Shown here: positions 33,087 through 43,673 of the stretch, piece by piece
Numbering within the stretch: position 1 is the stretch's first letter
Layout of the letters: every line of letters starts with the position of its first letter
NCBI GenBank assembly: GCA_021816425.1
Contig: JAKAXT010000003.1
Coordinates: forward strand, 1 to 51,216
DNA length: 51,216 nt
Direction of reading: 5' to 3'
Source of the DNA: Pseudomonadota bacterium
GTDB lineage: Bacteria; Pseudomonadota; Gammaproteobacteria; Acidiferrobacterales; Acidiferrobacteraceae
Notes under the pieces: model-generated
The model's database searches: none
Seen by the model: the letters and a program-made list of their open reading frames with translations, nothing else
Told to the model about the DNA's origin: nothing
Translations under genes and position numbers: made by a program

Positions 33087-33942
33087 GCCCCGCCCCCCGG
33101 GTGTGCGGACCCTTGCGCGGCCAGAGCAGCAGGACGCGCGTATGGTAGTCCAGGCGCGCGAGCGGCACGGCGCGGATCTTCAGGAAGGCGAGATTGGGGT
33201 TGCTTGTGACCTCGGTCACGCGCGCAACCGGGTAGCCCGGCGGGTACACGCCTCCCAGCCCCGAACTCGCGAGGACGTCCCCGGGACGTATGTCCGCGGT
33301 CACGGTGAGATAAGGGATCTTCAGGCGATCCTGCGAACCCGTTCCAAAGGCGATGGCGCGCAGGCCGTTGCGCTCAGAGATCACGGGTATGCCGCTATCG
33401 GGGTCTGTGATGAGCATGACCTGGCTTGTGTCGGGGCTCACCGAGATTACTTGGCCGATTATGCCATGCACGTCGATGACGGCTTGGCCGACGAACACGT
33501 GATCGCGCGCCCCCTCGTCGAGCGTCAGTCGCTGGGAAAACGGTCCGGAGCTCACGTTCAGGATGCGCGCGAGGCTTACGCGATAGCCGGGCACGGCGGA
33601 ACCATGGAGGAGCGCCGTCATGTGGGCGACCTCGGCGCGCAGGGCGTCCAGTTGCGCCGCCTTGACCGCAAGCCTCTGGACCTCGGCCTCGAGCGCGGCG
33701 TTGTCGCGGCGCAGGCGCGCATTGGTGCGCAGGCCCTCGAAGGCCGCCTGCCCCGCCGAGAAGGGGAGCGCCGCCAGTTCCTGAAGGGGATAGCTCGCCC
33801 GCAGGACGGTGTCCCGTATGACGCGCGCGTCGTGATCGTTGTGCGAGTCCGCGACCATGAGGGCCACGGAGGCGCAGACGCACAAGATCAACTTGGTAAG
33901 ATTGGACGGTCGTCTGATAGACCAGCCGAGGAATGTGCCCAT
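33079..33942 (-). CDS. mreC: MreC, rod-shape-determining periplasmic protein
   Basis: 287 aa. An N-terminal membrane helix, a coiled coil (about 65-110: ARLRRDNAALEAEVQRLAVKAAQLDALRAEV), then the beta-barrel MreC domain (RVSLARILNVSSGPFSQRLTLDEGARDHV, VDVHGIIGQVISVSPDTSQVMLITD, SSGLGGVYPPGYPVARVTEV). Bitopic, links MreB and PBP2. Confidence 0.95.
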   Translation of the reverse strand: MGTFLGWSIRRPSNLTKLILCVCASVALMVADSHNDHDARVIRDTVLRASYPLQELAALPFSAGQAAFEGLRTNARLRRDNAALEAEVQRLAVKAAQLDALRAEVAHMTALLHGSAVPGYRVSLARILNVSSGPFSQRLTLDEGARDHVFVGQAVIDVHGIIGQVISVSPDTSQVMLITDPDSGIPVISERNGLRAIAFGTGSQDRLKIPYLTVTADIRPGDVLASSGLGGVYPPGYPVARVTEVTSNPNLAFLKIRAVPLARLDYHTRVLLLWPRKGPHTRGAGHG

Positions 33943-34005
33943 GCGTTTACCACGAATGCGGCGGCAACGCGGCGACCGCTTCAGGCGGCGCCGCCCGGCC
34001 GGGGG

Positions 34006-35085
<1,080 letters not shown>

Positions 35086-35183
35086 TTAAAATCGCGTTAC
35101 TCTATCAATCGGCCCCCATGGGTTCAACCAGAGGCCGAAATGTGGTAGCCTGCCACGGATCAACGTTGCACCGGATTCCCCTT

Positions 35184-35465
35184 TTGAACGCGGAAGATAT
35201 CGAAAAAGTAGCCCATCTTGCCCGTTTGGGTCTCACTCGGGAAGAGGGGCAGGCCTACGCGCAGGATCTGTCCCGGATACTCGGTCTCGTTTCGCAGATG
35301 AACGCCGTACCGACCGACGGAGTGGAGCCCATGACCCACCCGGACGAGGCCGGCCTCAGGTTTCGGGAGGACGTGGTGAGCGGCGAGATCGACCGCGATC
35401 GGCTGCTCGCCGTCGCCCCCAAGACCCGCGACGGGCTCTACCTGGTACCCAAGGTCATCGAGTGA
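35184..35465 (+). CDS. gatC: GatC, aspartyl/glutamyl-tRNA amidotransferase subunit C
   Basis: 93 aa from a TTG at 35184, chosen because [22 protein letters not shown] is the normal GatC start and length; the frame is open to 35055 but that extension matches nothing. No clear ribosome site is visible before the TTG. GatC wraps and stabilises GatA-GatB, which amidates mischarged Glu-tRNA(Gln)/Asp-tRNA(Asn). First gene of gatCAB. Confidence 0.88.
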   Translation: MNAEDIEKVAHLARLGLTREEGQAYAQDLSRILGLVSQMNAVPTDGVEPMTHPDEAGLRFREDVVSGEIDRDRLLAVAPKTRDGLYLVPKVIE

Positions 35466-35526
35466 TGCGGCGCGGGGCGCTTCTTGCGACCTCCCATTTC
35501 AGGTTTGCCATCCCAAGGACCCTCTC

Positions 35527-36972
35527 TTGACGCTCACGATCACGAAGATTGCCGAGGACCTCGCGGCCGGCCGTTGTTCCAGCCGCGAGGTCGTAGACGA
35601 CCTCCTTGCGCGCATCAAGGCCCATCGCGCGCTGAACGCCTTCATTTCGGTGGATGAAGAGGCGGCGCGCCGGGACGCCAGTGCCGCGGACCGGGCGCGG
35701 GGCGCGGGCGGCGGCGGGATCCTGGCGGGCGTGCCGATCGCGCACAAGGACATTTTCTGTACGTCGGGCGTGAAGACCACCTGCGGGTCGCGCATGCTCG
35801 CCGACTTCGTGCCCCCTTACGATGCGACCGTGGTTCAGAAGATGAAAGCCGCCGGTTGCGTCATGGTCGGCAAGACCAACATGGACGAGTTCGCCATGGG
35901 CTCGTCGAACGAGACCTCGTTTTTTGGCCCGGTACGCAATCCCTGGGACCGTGATCGCGTGCCCGGCGGGAGTTCGGGGGGCTCGGCGGCGGCGGTCGCC
36001 GCGCGCCTCGTGCCCGCCGCGACCGGTACGGACACCGGCGGCTCCATCCGGCAGCCCGCGGCCCTCTGCGGCATCACGGGTCTGAAGCCAAGCTATGGAC
36101 GCGTATCCCGTTATGGCCTGATCGCCTTCGCGTCCTCCCTCGATCAGGCGGGCCCCATGGCCCAAACCGCGGCCGACTGCGCCCATCTGCTGTCGGCCAT
36201 GGCCGGCTTCGATGAGCGCGATGCGACCTCGCTCGACGTTCCGGTCCCGGATTACGCCGCGGCGCTCGGGACGGACCTCAAGGGCCTGCGCATAGGGGTC
36301 GTGAAAGAGCATTTCGCCCAGGGGGTGGAGCCCGCGATACTGGACGTCCTGCGCGAGGCCTTGCGGGAGTACGAGCGCCAGGGCGCGGTGCTGGTGGACG
36401 TGAGCCTGCCGAACAGCAGCCATGCCGTGCCCTGCTATTACGTGCTGGCCCCGGCCGAGGCCTCCTCGAACCTCGCGCGCTACGATGGCGTGCGCTATGG
36501 CTTTCGCGCCGCCGAATACCGGGACCTCGAGGACATGTACAAGAAGACGCGCAGCGAGGGTTTCGGCCCGGAGGTCAAGCGACGCATCATGATAGGGACT
36601 TATGCGCTCTCGGCCGGCTACTACGACGCCTACTACCTGAAGGCCCTGAAGCTGCGTCGCCTCATCGCCGACGATTTTGCCCGCGCGTTCGAGCGCTGCG
36701 ACGTCCTGGCGGGCCCCGCGTCCCCATCGACGGCCTTTGCGCTCGGCGCCAAAAATACTGATCCGGTATCCATGTATCTGAACGATATTTTCACTATCCC
36801 CGTCAATCTCGCCGGGCTCCCGGCGATCTCGATGCCGGCCGGATTCGTCGGCGGTTTGCCGGTTGGAATGCAGCTCATCGGCCGCTATCTGGACGAGGCG
36901 CGCCTCCTGAATGCGGCGCACAGGTTCCAGGAAGCGACGGACTGGCACGCGCGCGTGCCGGCCGGGATCTAG
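35527..36972 (+). CDS. gatA: GatA, Glu-tRNA(Gln) amidotransferase subunit A
   Basis: 481 aa amidase. The Ser-cisSer-Lys triad is visible: K74 (IAHKDIF), S149 (PGGSSGGS) and S173 ([10 protein letters not shown]). Releases ammonia from glutamine for GatB. TTG start at 35527 with AAGGA upstream. 61 bases after gatC and 9 before gatB. Confidence 0.97.
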   Translation: MTLTITKIAEDLAAGRCSSREVVDDLLARIKAHRALNAFISVDEEAARRDASAADRARGAGGGGILAGVPIAHKDIFCTSGVKTTCGSRMLADFVPPYDATVVQKMKAAGCVMVGKTNMDEFAMGSSNETSFFGPVRNPWDRDRVPGGSSGGSAAAVAARLVPAATGTDTGGSIRQPAALCGITGLKPSYGRVSRYGLIAFASSLDQAGPMAQTAADCAHLLSAMAGFDERDATSLDVPVPDYAAALGTDLKGLRIGVVKEHFAQGVEPAILDVLREALREYERQGAVLVDVSLPNSSHAVPCYYVLAPAEASSNLARYDGVRYGFRAAEYRDLEDMYKKTRSEGFGPEVKRRIMIGTYALSAGYYDAYYLKALKLRRLIADDFARAFERCDVLAGPASPSTAFALGAKNTDPVSMYLNDIFTIPVNLAGLPAISMPAGFVGGLPVGMQLIGRYLDEARLLNAAHRFQEATDWHARVPAGI

Positions 36973-36981
36973 GGGGCGACC

Positions 36982-38415
36982 ATGGAATGGGAGACGGTCA
37001 TCGGGCTCGAAGTGCACGCCCAGCTGAAGACGAAGAGCAAGATCTTTTCGGGTGCGCCCACGGCCTACGGGGCGGCGCCCAACACCCAGGCGAACGTAGT
37101 CGACGCCGCGCTTCCCGGGGTCCTGCCGGTATTGAACGGCGAGGCGGCGCGCATGGCGGCGCGCTTCGGGCTTGCCGTTGGCGCGACCGTGCACAAGCGT
37201 TCGGTCTTCGCGCGCAAGAATTATTTTTACCCGGATCTGCCGAAGGGCTATCAGATCAGTCAGTACGAGCAACCCATCGTCGAGCGCGGGCGGCTCGAGA
37301 TCACGACAGCCTCCGGCGAGAAGGTCATCGGCATCACGCGCGCCCACCTCGAGGAGGACGCCGGGAAGTCGCTGCACGAGGACATGGGCGGCTTTACGGG
37401 CATCGACCTGAATCGCGCGGGCACGCCGCTGCTGGAGATCGTCTCCGAGCCGGACATGCGCTCGGCGGCCGAGGCGGTGGCCTACCTGAAGACCCTTCAC
37501 ACCCTGGTGCGCTATCTCGATATCTGCGATGGCAACATGCAGGAAGGTTCGTTCCGCTGCGACGCGAACGTCTCGGTGCGCCCCCTGGGGGAGACCCGCC
37601 TCGGGACGCGCGCGGAGTTGAAGAACATCAACTCCTTCCGGTTCGTGGAACGGGCCATCGAGTACGAGGTGCGCCGCCAGATCGCCTTGCTCTCCTCCGG
37701 CGGCCAGGTCCGCCAGGAGACCCGGCTCTATGATTCGGCGCGCGACGAGACGCGCTCCATGCGCAGCAAGGAAGAGGCGAATGATTATCGGTATTTCCCG
37801 GATCCGGACCTGCCGACGCTCGTATTGACCGACGCCTTCCTCGCTGAGGTGAAGGAGACGATGCCCGAGCTGCCGGATGCCAAGCGGCGGCGCTTCTGCG
37901 CGCAGTATGGCCTGTCCGCGTATGACGCGGGGGTGCTCACGGCGAGCCGTGAACTCGCCCGGTATTACGAGGAGGCCGTCGAGGCCGCGGCCGTCGAGCC
38001 CAAGCTCGTCGCCAATTGGGTGACCGGCGAACTCGCCGCGCGCCTGAACGAGGAGGGGCTCGACATCGCCTCCGCGAAGGTGACGGCGCAGGCGCTCGCG
38101 GGCCTCGTGCGCCGGGTCGCCGACGGCACGGTCTCCGGGAAGACCGCCAAGGATGTCTTCGAGGCCATGTGGGCGGGCGAGGGCTCCGCCGATGCGATCA
38201 TCGCCTCGCGCGGACTGCGTCAGATCTCCGATGATTCGGCGATCGAGGAGGTCGTAAGGCAGGTGATCGAGGCCAATCCGAAGCAGCTTGCCCAGTACCG
38301 GGCCGGCGAGGAGAAGGTGTTCACCTTCTTCGTGGGCCAGACGATGAAGGCGAGCCGCGGCAAGGCGAACCCCGCCAAGGTCAACGAGATCCTGAAGCGG
38401 CTCCTCGCCCCTTAG
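36982..38415 (+). CDS. gatB: GatB, Asp/Glu-tRNA amidotransferase subunit B
   Basis: 477 aa. N-terminal kinase/amidotransferase part ([67 protein letters not shown]) and C-terminal helical plus YqeY-like tail ([48 protein letters not shown]). Activates the tRNA-bound carboxylate with ATP and transfers ammonia. Confidence 0.97.
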   Translation: MEWETVIGLEVHAQLKTKSKIFSGAPTAYGAAPNTQANVVDAALPGVLPVLNGEAARMAARFGLAVGATVHKRSVFARKNYFYPDLPKGYQISQYEQPIVERGRLEITTASGEKVIGITRAHLEEDAGKSLHEDMGGFTGIDLNRAGTPLLEIVSEPDMRSAAEAVAYLKTLHTLVRYLDICDGNMQEGSFRCDANVSVRPLGETRLGTRAELKNINSFRFVERAIEYEVRRQIALLSSGGQVRQETRLYDSARDETRSMRSKEEANDYRYFPDPDLPTLVLTDAFLAEVKETMPELPDAKRRRFCAQYGLSAYDAGVLTASRELARYYEEAVEAAAVEPKLVANWVTGELAARLNEEGLDIASAKVTAQALAGLVRRVADGTVSGKTAKDVFEAMWAGEGSADAIIASRGLRQISDDSAIEEVVRQVIEANPKQLAQYRAGEEKVFTFFVGQTMKASRGKANPAKVNEILKRLLAP

Positions 38416-38466
38416 GGCGCGCTTGGCACTTCCCCCGCCCGGCGCCCGATCGCCTCCAGGCGGGCC

Positions 38467-39699
38467 ATGGCCCGTCGCAGCGACTACACTCTCCTTGTGG
38501 AGCGTGAATCGAGAGTGGCACTCGTCATGTCGGGCGGCGGCGCCCACGCGGCCTATCAGGTCGGCGTGCTGCGGGCCGTCGCGCGCCTGCTGCCGTCCAC
38601 CCAGGCCAACCCCTTCAGCGTCTACTGCGGCACCTCGGCGGGCGCCATAAACGCGGCGGTTCTGGCGGCGCATGCCGACTCGCTTCGCCTGGGGGTGGGA
38701 CGCCTCACCGGCGTCTGGGGCCGATTCGCGGTGGAGGACGTCTTCGCGGTCGACTGGGGGACGCTCATGACCACCGCCTACCGGTGGCTCGCGGGCCTCG
38801 CTTTCGGGCGTCTCGGCCAGCCGTTGCCGCCGGCGCTCCTCGATCGCGCTCCGCTTGCGAGGCTGCTGGCGGAGCGCCTGTCCCTGGGCGGTATCGGCGC
38901 GGCCATCCAGAGCGGCCGGCTCCACGCCATCGGCGTCACCGCCTCGTCCTACGCAAGCGGCCAATCGGTCACGTTCTTCGAGGGTGCGCCCGAGTGCAGG
39001 CCCTGGCACCGTGCCGACCGGGCCGGTGTCGCGGGCACGCTCTCGATCGCCCACCTTCTCGCCTCTTCGGCCATCCCGTTCGTGTTCGAACCCGTGGCCG
39101 TGGGGGGCGAGTATTATGGCGACGGCGCCATGCGCCAGACCGCGCCTTTGAGTGCCGCCCTGCATCTGGGGGCGCAGCGTCTTTTCGTGATCGGCGCGCA
39201 AAGCCCGGTCTCGCAGGCCGCCCGGTTCGGGGGTCCGCCGTCCCCGGCGCGCATCGCCGCCCATGTCCTGAACAGCATCTTCCTGGAGGGTCTCGATGCC
39301 GATCTCGAGCGCCTGGAACGCGTGAATCAGACGGTGCGGGCCTTGGCCCAGCGCGGCGCGGCGGCCCCCGCCGGGCTCTCCGAGGTCGCATGCTTCGCCC
39401 TCTATCCGAGCGAGGACCTCGCGGCCCTGGCGGCCACTTACTACTCCACCTTGCCGCGCGCGCTCAGGTTCTTTCTCGGCGCCCTCGCGCGTCACGGACG
39501 ACCTGACGCCGGGCTTGCGAGCTACCTCTTGTTCGAGCGCGGCTATTGCCGTCGCCTCATGGCCCTCGGTTACGCCGATGCCCTTCGCAAGGCCGAGTCG
39601 ATTCGCGCGTTCCTCGGTGACCCGGGGCAGGGCGCGGTCGGTCGTCGAGCCGCGGAGCGCGTCGGCTCCCAGGCCCTGCGCGGACGCTCCGCGCCCTAG
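38467..39699 (+). CDS. patatin-like phospholipase
   Basis: 410 aa. Oxyanion loop SGGGAHAAYQ (22-31), nucleophile S57 in GTSAG, and the catalytic Asp in YGDGAMRQ near residue 219 form the patatin Ser-Asp dyad. No signal peptide; cytoplasmic lipid acyl hydrolase is likely. 51 bases after gatB, possibly same transcript. Converges on the ArsC-like gene with a 4-base overlap. Confidence 0.88.
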   Translation: MARRSDYTLLVERESRVALVMSGGGAHAAYQVGVLRAVARLLPSTQANPFSVYCGTSAGAINAAVLAAHADSLRLGVGRLTGVWGRFAVEDVFAVDWGTLMTTAYRWLAGLAFGRLGQPLPPALLDRAPLARLLAERLSLGGIGAAIQSGRLHAIGVTASSYASGQSVTFFEGAPECRPWHRADRAGVAGTLSIAHLLASSAIPFVFEPVAVGGEYYGDGAMRQTAPLSAALHLGAQRLFVIGAQSPVSQAARFGGPPSPARIAAHVLNSIFLEGLDADLERLERVNQTVRALAQRGAAAPAGLSEVACFALYPSEDLAALAATYYSTLPRALRFFLGALARHGRPDAGLASYLLFERGYCRRLMALGYADALRKAESIRAFLGDPGQGAVGRRAAERVGSQALRGRSAP

Positions 39700-40199
39700 G
39701 CGCGGTCGGACGAGGAGCGGTCCGGGATCTGCGCGCCGATGGCGTCGAGCTCGATCTTCAGGCGGACCGGATCTTTCGCCAGGATCGGCAGGGGGAGCGC
39801 GAGGAAGGCCTCGATACGGTGGCGGATGACGCGATAGGCGTTGCGGAAGGCCTGCTCGATCTCGAATTCGCTGCCCGCCGCCTTGGCGGGATCGGCGACC
39901 CCCCAGTGGCTGCGCACGGCAGGGCCGATATAGGCGGGGCAGGTCTCGCCCGCGGCGCTTGCGCAGAGCGTGATGACGATATCCGGCGCTATCGGCAGAT
40001 CGTCCCACGACTTGCTCGCGAGCCCCGCGGTGGACAGGCCTTCCCGTTCCAGCAGGGCGAGCGCGCGCGGATGCACGAAGCCCGCGGGGCGGCTCCCCGC
40101 GCTCATCGCGGTCAAGGGCTCCGGGGCCAGATGCCGGAATGTCGCTTCGGCGAGGACCGAGCGACACGAGTTGCCGGTACAAAGAAAAAGGAGGTTCAT
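39696..40199 (-). CDS. arsC: low-molecular-weight phosphatase-fold arsenate reductase (ArsC-like)
   Basis: 167 aa. P-loop C7-TGNSC-R13-S (C-x5-R), plus C79 and C87 (LCASAAGETCPAY) where thioredoxin-coupled ArsC of Bacillus has C82 and C89. It should reduce arsenate to arsenite using thioredoxin. ATG 40199 has GGAGA upstream. No arsB or arsR next to it, so a protein-tyrosine-phosphatase-like role remains possible. Confidence 0.82.
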   Translation of the reverse strand: MNLLFLCTGNSCRSVLAEATFRHLAPEPLTAMSAGSRPAGFVHPRALALLEREGLSTAGLASKSWDDLPIAPDIVITLCASAAGETCPAYIGPAVRSHWGVADPAKAAGSEFEIEQAFRNAYRVIRHRIEAFLALPLPILAKDPVRLKIELDAIGAQIPDRSSSDRA

Positions 40200-40415
40200 G
40201 GCGCGGATCTCCGGGGCATCGTGGTCTGTAAGGGGCGCATCATCGTTACGATCGAGGGTCCGGTCAAGGTGGGAGGAAACCCGCCCCGGCCGCGCGATTT
40301 CCGCGGCCGCGCCCGCCGGGCTTGGGACGGGTGGGCCTGCGTGCGCGCGGAGGCCCGCCACGTGGGCGGATTCGGTCATCATGCGTCGCGCCCATGACGC
40401 GCGTATGACACGGCG

Positions 40416-41063
40416 CTAGGGCCGCCTTTCGCCCGAAACCACGATCAGGGCGCCCAGGGGCAGGGCGCAGGGCAGCAGGTGTTCGGCCGCTCGCGCCACA
40501 AGGCCGCCGGAGGGCATGAAGATGGCGGAGTGGACGGCGAGATCGCGCACAGGCAGTCCCGAGAAGAGGGCCCGGGCTTCGTTCTTGTCGTGCCACCGCG
40601 CTCCTCGGTACGCGCCGCTTCCGCCATGCCGTCCTTTCTGCAGATAGAGCAGGCTTGTGCGATTCAGCAGGCCTACGGCAAAGCGCCCGCGCGTCACGCG
40701 CACGATCTCGGCGGCGGCCCGGGGCTCGTCGTCCACGAAACATAACGCGGCGACTGACGCGACGCGGTCGAAGCTTGCGTCCGGAAACGGCAGCGCGCGG
40801 GCATCCCCCGCGACCCAGCTCGACCCCGGGTCGCCGTGGCTGCGCGCAAAGTCCAGCCAGTCCTTGCGAAGATCGAGGCCCGTCGCCCGAAGCCCTTGGG
40901 CGGCGAGGAGCCGCGTAAAGAAGCCGGTGCCGCAACCGACGTCCAGCAGCGTTTCTCCCTCACGCGCGCGAAGGCGCTCGGCAAGCAGCCGATATTCGGT
41001 CGCGCCCACCCACTGTCCGCGGGCGCTCTCGTACCAGGCGTCGTAAGAAGCGGCGTCCATCAT
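40416..41063 (-). CDS. class I SAM-dependent methyltransferase (Methyltransf_11 type)
   Basis: 215 aa from ATG 41063 (second ATG at 41060), AAGGGGG upstream. SYDAWYESARGQWVGATEYRLL is a common N-terminus of UbiE-like methyltransferases. Motif I LLDVGCGTGFFTRLLA, then GLDLRKDWLDFAR, WVAGDARALPFPDASFDRVAS. The substrate cannot be read from sequence. Next to the arsC-like gene on the same strand (216 bases apart); an arsenite methyltransferase is unlikely because the conserved cysteines of ArsM are absent. Confidence 0.8.
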   Translation of the reverse strand: MMDAASYDAWYESARGQWVGATEYRLLAERLRAREGETLLDVGCGTGFFTRLLAAQGLRATGLDLRKDWLDFARSHGDPGSSWVAGDARALPFPDASFDRVASVAALCFVDDEPRAAAEIVRVTRGRFAVGLLNRTSLLYLQKGRHGGSGAYRGARWHDKNEARALFSGLPVRDLAVHSAIFMPSGGLVARAAEHLLPCALPLGALIVVSGERRP

Positions 41064-41446
41064 GGGCCCCCTTGCCCGTTCCCCGGCATCCCGTCCCCAT
41101 CCCTCGAGCGGGCGTGAGGCGTCATGGCCGGCCCGTGCTTGGCCGTGGATCGATCTTGTCCCGCCAGGGCCCGTCGCGCAAGGCCGTGGCGCCACCAGGG
41201 CGGGGAAAAGCGCCGGCGCCGGGCGAGCCGGACCGTCGACGGTTCGATGCGGCCATTGGCCCCATCGTCCCGCCGTCGCCCCCGGCCGCGCGTGACGTGG
41301 CCACGGATTCTTCGAGCGCGCTTGTTATTTGTCAATATAGCGCCCAGGCAAGGTGCCGATGATGCCCTGGGCTGCGCGGTTCCAGCCCGATACCCCTCCC
41401 CCGAACGCCATGATGAGAAAGAGACATCCAGGGGACGAGATCCTGC
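41064..41446. other. divergent intergenic region before the GGDEF-EAL gene
   Basis: 383 bases with no convincing gene. It contains the FNR-like site at 41322-41335. No repeat or RNA gene seen. Confidence 0.5.
41322..41335 (+). promoter_or_regulatory. weak FNR-like box before the GGDEF-EAL gene
   Basis: TTGTTATTTGTCAA matches 8 of 10 half-site positions of TTGAT-N4-ATCAA. A -10-like GATGAT at 41358-41363 would place it at -41.5, and the gene starts at 41447. Weaker than the other sites and could be chance. Confidence 0.4.
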
Positions 41447-43387
41447 ATGACCACCACGAAGGCGCGCCGCGCCCGGGCCCGCCAGGATGCGCTCCCGGCG
41501 ATCCTGGATCAGGGCTCGATAGACGACGAGCGCATGACGCTGTTTCGCGTCCTGCAGGAGGCCCTGGCGGAACCCGTGACCAAGGGGCGCGGCGCGGCCG
41601 ATCCCCTGCTGCGCCGGATCTGTCAGGGTCTGGTCCGCAACAGTCGGATGATCCGCGTGGCCTGTTACCTGATCGTCGACGAGGAGCGCCCGGTCTTGAC
41701 CCCCGAATTCACCGCGGGCATGGAGGCGGGGCTTCTGCGGATCCCGCGGTCGCTCGCGGGCCCCTTGCGGGAGACCTTGCGCGACCGTAGACCGAGTCTG
41801 CATGTCCTGGACGACCCGGGCGCGCCGGTGTGGTTGCGGGCCCTCCACACCCTGGTCGCCGAAGTCGTGTTATTTCCCTTCGGGGTCGCCACGCTCCGTG
41901 GCGTAGGTGTGGTCGGCGTCGCGGAGGCCGGGTTCCTGAGCCGTATCGGTCTCGATTATTTCGCGGCCTTCACCAACCTCGGGAACCTCGCCCTGAATCT
42001 GCGTGCGCAGGCCCTGCACGACGCGCTGACCGGTCTGCCGAATCGGGGCCTGTATGTCGATCGCCTCGCCCACGCCCGCGCCTCGGCGCGGCGCAGGCGC
42101 CGCCTGCTCGGGGTCGCCCTGCTCGATCTCGACGGCTTCAAGCAGATAAACGATCGCCATGGCCACGGGGCCGGGGACCTCGTCTTGGCGCGGCTAGGCC
42201 GGATCATGCGCGATGCGATGCGTCCGACGGACACCCTGGCGCGTATCGGGGGCGACGAATTTGCCCTGCTGTTCGTGGACATGCCCTGCCTCGGGGACAT
42301 CGAGGCCCTATGCGTGCGCTTGCTCGACGCCCTGCGCTCGACGCGGCTTAGCTTGGGCGAAGCCGCGGATGTGTCGCTGACCGGGAGTCTTGGGCTTACG
42401 GTCTATCCGCTGGATGAGGGCGACCCGGAAACGCTGATGCGCCACGCCGATGTCGCGCTCTACGCGGCCAAGGCCGGGGGCCGCGATCAGTACCACATCC
42501 ACAGCCTCGACTTGGATCGCGCCATCGACGCCGACTTTCGGGCCACCGAGGTCGCGCGGCGTGCCCTGGCCGAGGGCCGCATGTGCCTTTACTATCAGCC
42601 GATCGCGACTATCGATGGGGATGTGGTCGGGTTCGAGGCGCTGCTGCGTCTGGTGCGTGAGGACGGCACGGTGCTCAGGCCCGCGAGCTTCGGTGCCGCC
42701 CTGGACGCCGCCGGACTGGCCCGCCCCCTTGGGCGCTTCGTCCTGGAGGCCGCCGCCTGCCAGATGGAGGCATGGGTGCGCGCGGGCTTCGAGCTCGAGG
42801 CCCGGCGGCCGGTCCGCTGCTCCGTCAATATCAGCGCCGCCCATCTCCTGAACGCCTCGTTCCTGGAGGATCTTCGGGCGATCCTGTCCGCGCATCCGCT
42901 GGTCGACCCCGCGGCCTTCGAGATCGAGATCACCGAATCCGCCCCTCTGCGGGACCTGGAGGGCGTGCGCAGGACGCTTACCGCCTGCCAAAAGCTGCGT
43001 ATACGGACCGCCCTGGATGACTTCGGGACCGGCTACGCCTCCCTGACGCACCTGCAGCGCTTGCCGGTGGACACGATTAAGATCGACCAAAGCTTCGTGC
43101 GCGACATGGCGGACGACCCCAAGGATCATGCCATCGTGTCGGGGATCACGCATGTCGCCTACAGGCTCGGGCTGAACGTGGTCGCCGAGGGTGTGGAGAC
43201 GGCGGCCCATATCCGGATGCTGAAGGCCCTCGGATGTTCCTGCGTGCAAGGCTACGCCTTGGCCAAGGCCATGCCGGCCGCCGACATTCCGCGCTGGGTG
43301 CGCCGCTATGCGCAGCGCCGGCGCGCCTGGCCGCGAGGATCCATCGTCATGCGGGCTGATAAAGGAGGCAATAGCCGCGAGGACTGA
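41447..43387 (+). CDS. GGDEF-EAL cyclic-di-GMP protein with N-terminal sensor domain
   Basis: 646 aa. Residues about 20-180 look like a GAF-type sensor. The GGDEF domain (about 190-345) keeps an intact RIGGDEF near 268, so diguanylate cyclase activity is possible. The EAL domain (about 365-625) has GFEALLR, NISAAHL, EITES, DDFGTGYASL, KIDQSFVRDM and VAEGVET, so phosphodiesterase activity is also likely. No membrane segment. The last codons overlap the 3' end of the HiPIP gene by 41 bases on the other strand. Confidence 0.9.
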   Translation: MTTTKARRARARQDALPAILDQGSIDDERMTLFRVLQEALAEPVTKGRGAADPLLRRICQGLVRNSRMIRVACYLIVDEERPVLTPEFTAGMEAGLLRIPRSLAGPLRETLRDRRPSLHVLDDPGAPVWLRALHTLVAEVVLFPFGVATLRGVGVVGVAEAGFLSRIGLDYFAAFTNLGNLALNLRAQALHDALTGLPNRGLYVDRLAHARASARRRRRLLGVALLDLDGFKQINDRHGHGAGDLVLARLGRIMRDAMRPTDTLARIGGDEFALLFVDMPCLGDIEALCVRLLDALRSTRLSLGEAADVSLTGSLGLTVYPLDEGDPETLMRHADVALYAAKAGGRDQYHIHSLDLDRAIDADFRATEVARRALAEGRMCLYYQPIATIDGDVVGFEALLRLVREDGTVLRPASFGAALDAAGLARPLGRFVLEAAACQMEAWVRAGFELEARRPVRCSVNISAAHLLNASFLEDLRAILSAHPLVDPAAFEIEITESAPLRDLEGVRRTLTACQKLRIRTALDDFGTGYASLTHLQRLPVDTIKIDQSFVRDMADDPKDHAIVSGITHVAYRLGLNVVAEGVETAAHIRMLKALGCSCVQGYALAKAMPAADIPRWVRRYAQRRRAWPRGSIVMRADKGGNSRED

Positions 43388-43673
43388 CCTGCCCCTGCAC
43401 CACCCGGCAGTGTCCCGCCCGCATCATGCCAGGGCCCATGGCCCCCCCCATCATTCCCCGCCCGGTGACGCCGCCCGCGGGAATGAAATATCGGCATGTG
43501 CCGCACATCTTGCGGCCGACGGGGTGATCCTGGTAATGGGCGACCGCCTTCGAGACCTTGGGGGGCGCGGCCTCGGCCGCGCGTCCCAACAAAGGCAGCG
43601 CGGCCGCCCCCGAGATCGCCATGATCGTGGTCTTGAGCCAAGCGCGCCGGGACAGTCTGGACGTTGCGTTCAT
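43347..43673 (-). CDS. high-potential iron-sulfur protein with Tat signal and Met-rich insertion
   Basis: 108 aa from ATG 43673, AGGAGGT 7 bases upstream. Twin-arginine signal S-R-R-A-W-L-K (8-14) followed by a hydrophobic stretch and AEA cleavage site, as for folded Fe-S export. The mature part has four cluster cysteines C57, C60, C89 and C102 in the HiPIP order (MCGTCRYF, GHCRVVQGQVSPRGYC). Between C60 and C89 is a Met/Gly insertion with M74, M75, M79, M83 and M84. HiPIPs carry electrons in the periplasm of iron and sulfur oxidisers (Iro-like). Encoded alone. Confidence 0.88.
   Translation of the reverse strand: MNATSRLSRRAWLKTTIMAISGAAALPLLGRAAEAAPPKVSKAVAHYQDHPVGRKMCGTCRYFIPAGGVTGRGMMGGAMGPGMMRAGHCRVVQGQVSPRGYCLLYQPA

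Noticed and set aside
35455-40182. A 1575-codon open frame on the minus strand opposite gatA-gatB-patatin
   Set aside because: It is antisense to three clearly real genes, very rich in Arg, Gly and His, and shows no domain. In this GC-rich DNA the frame opposite a coding strand is often open.
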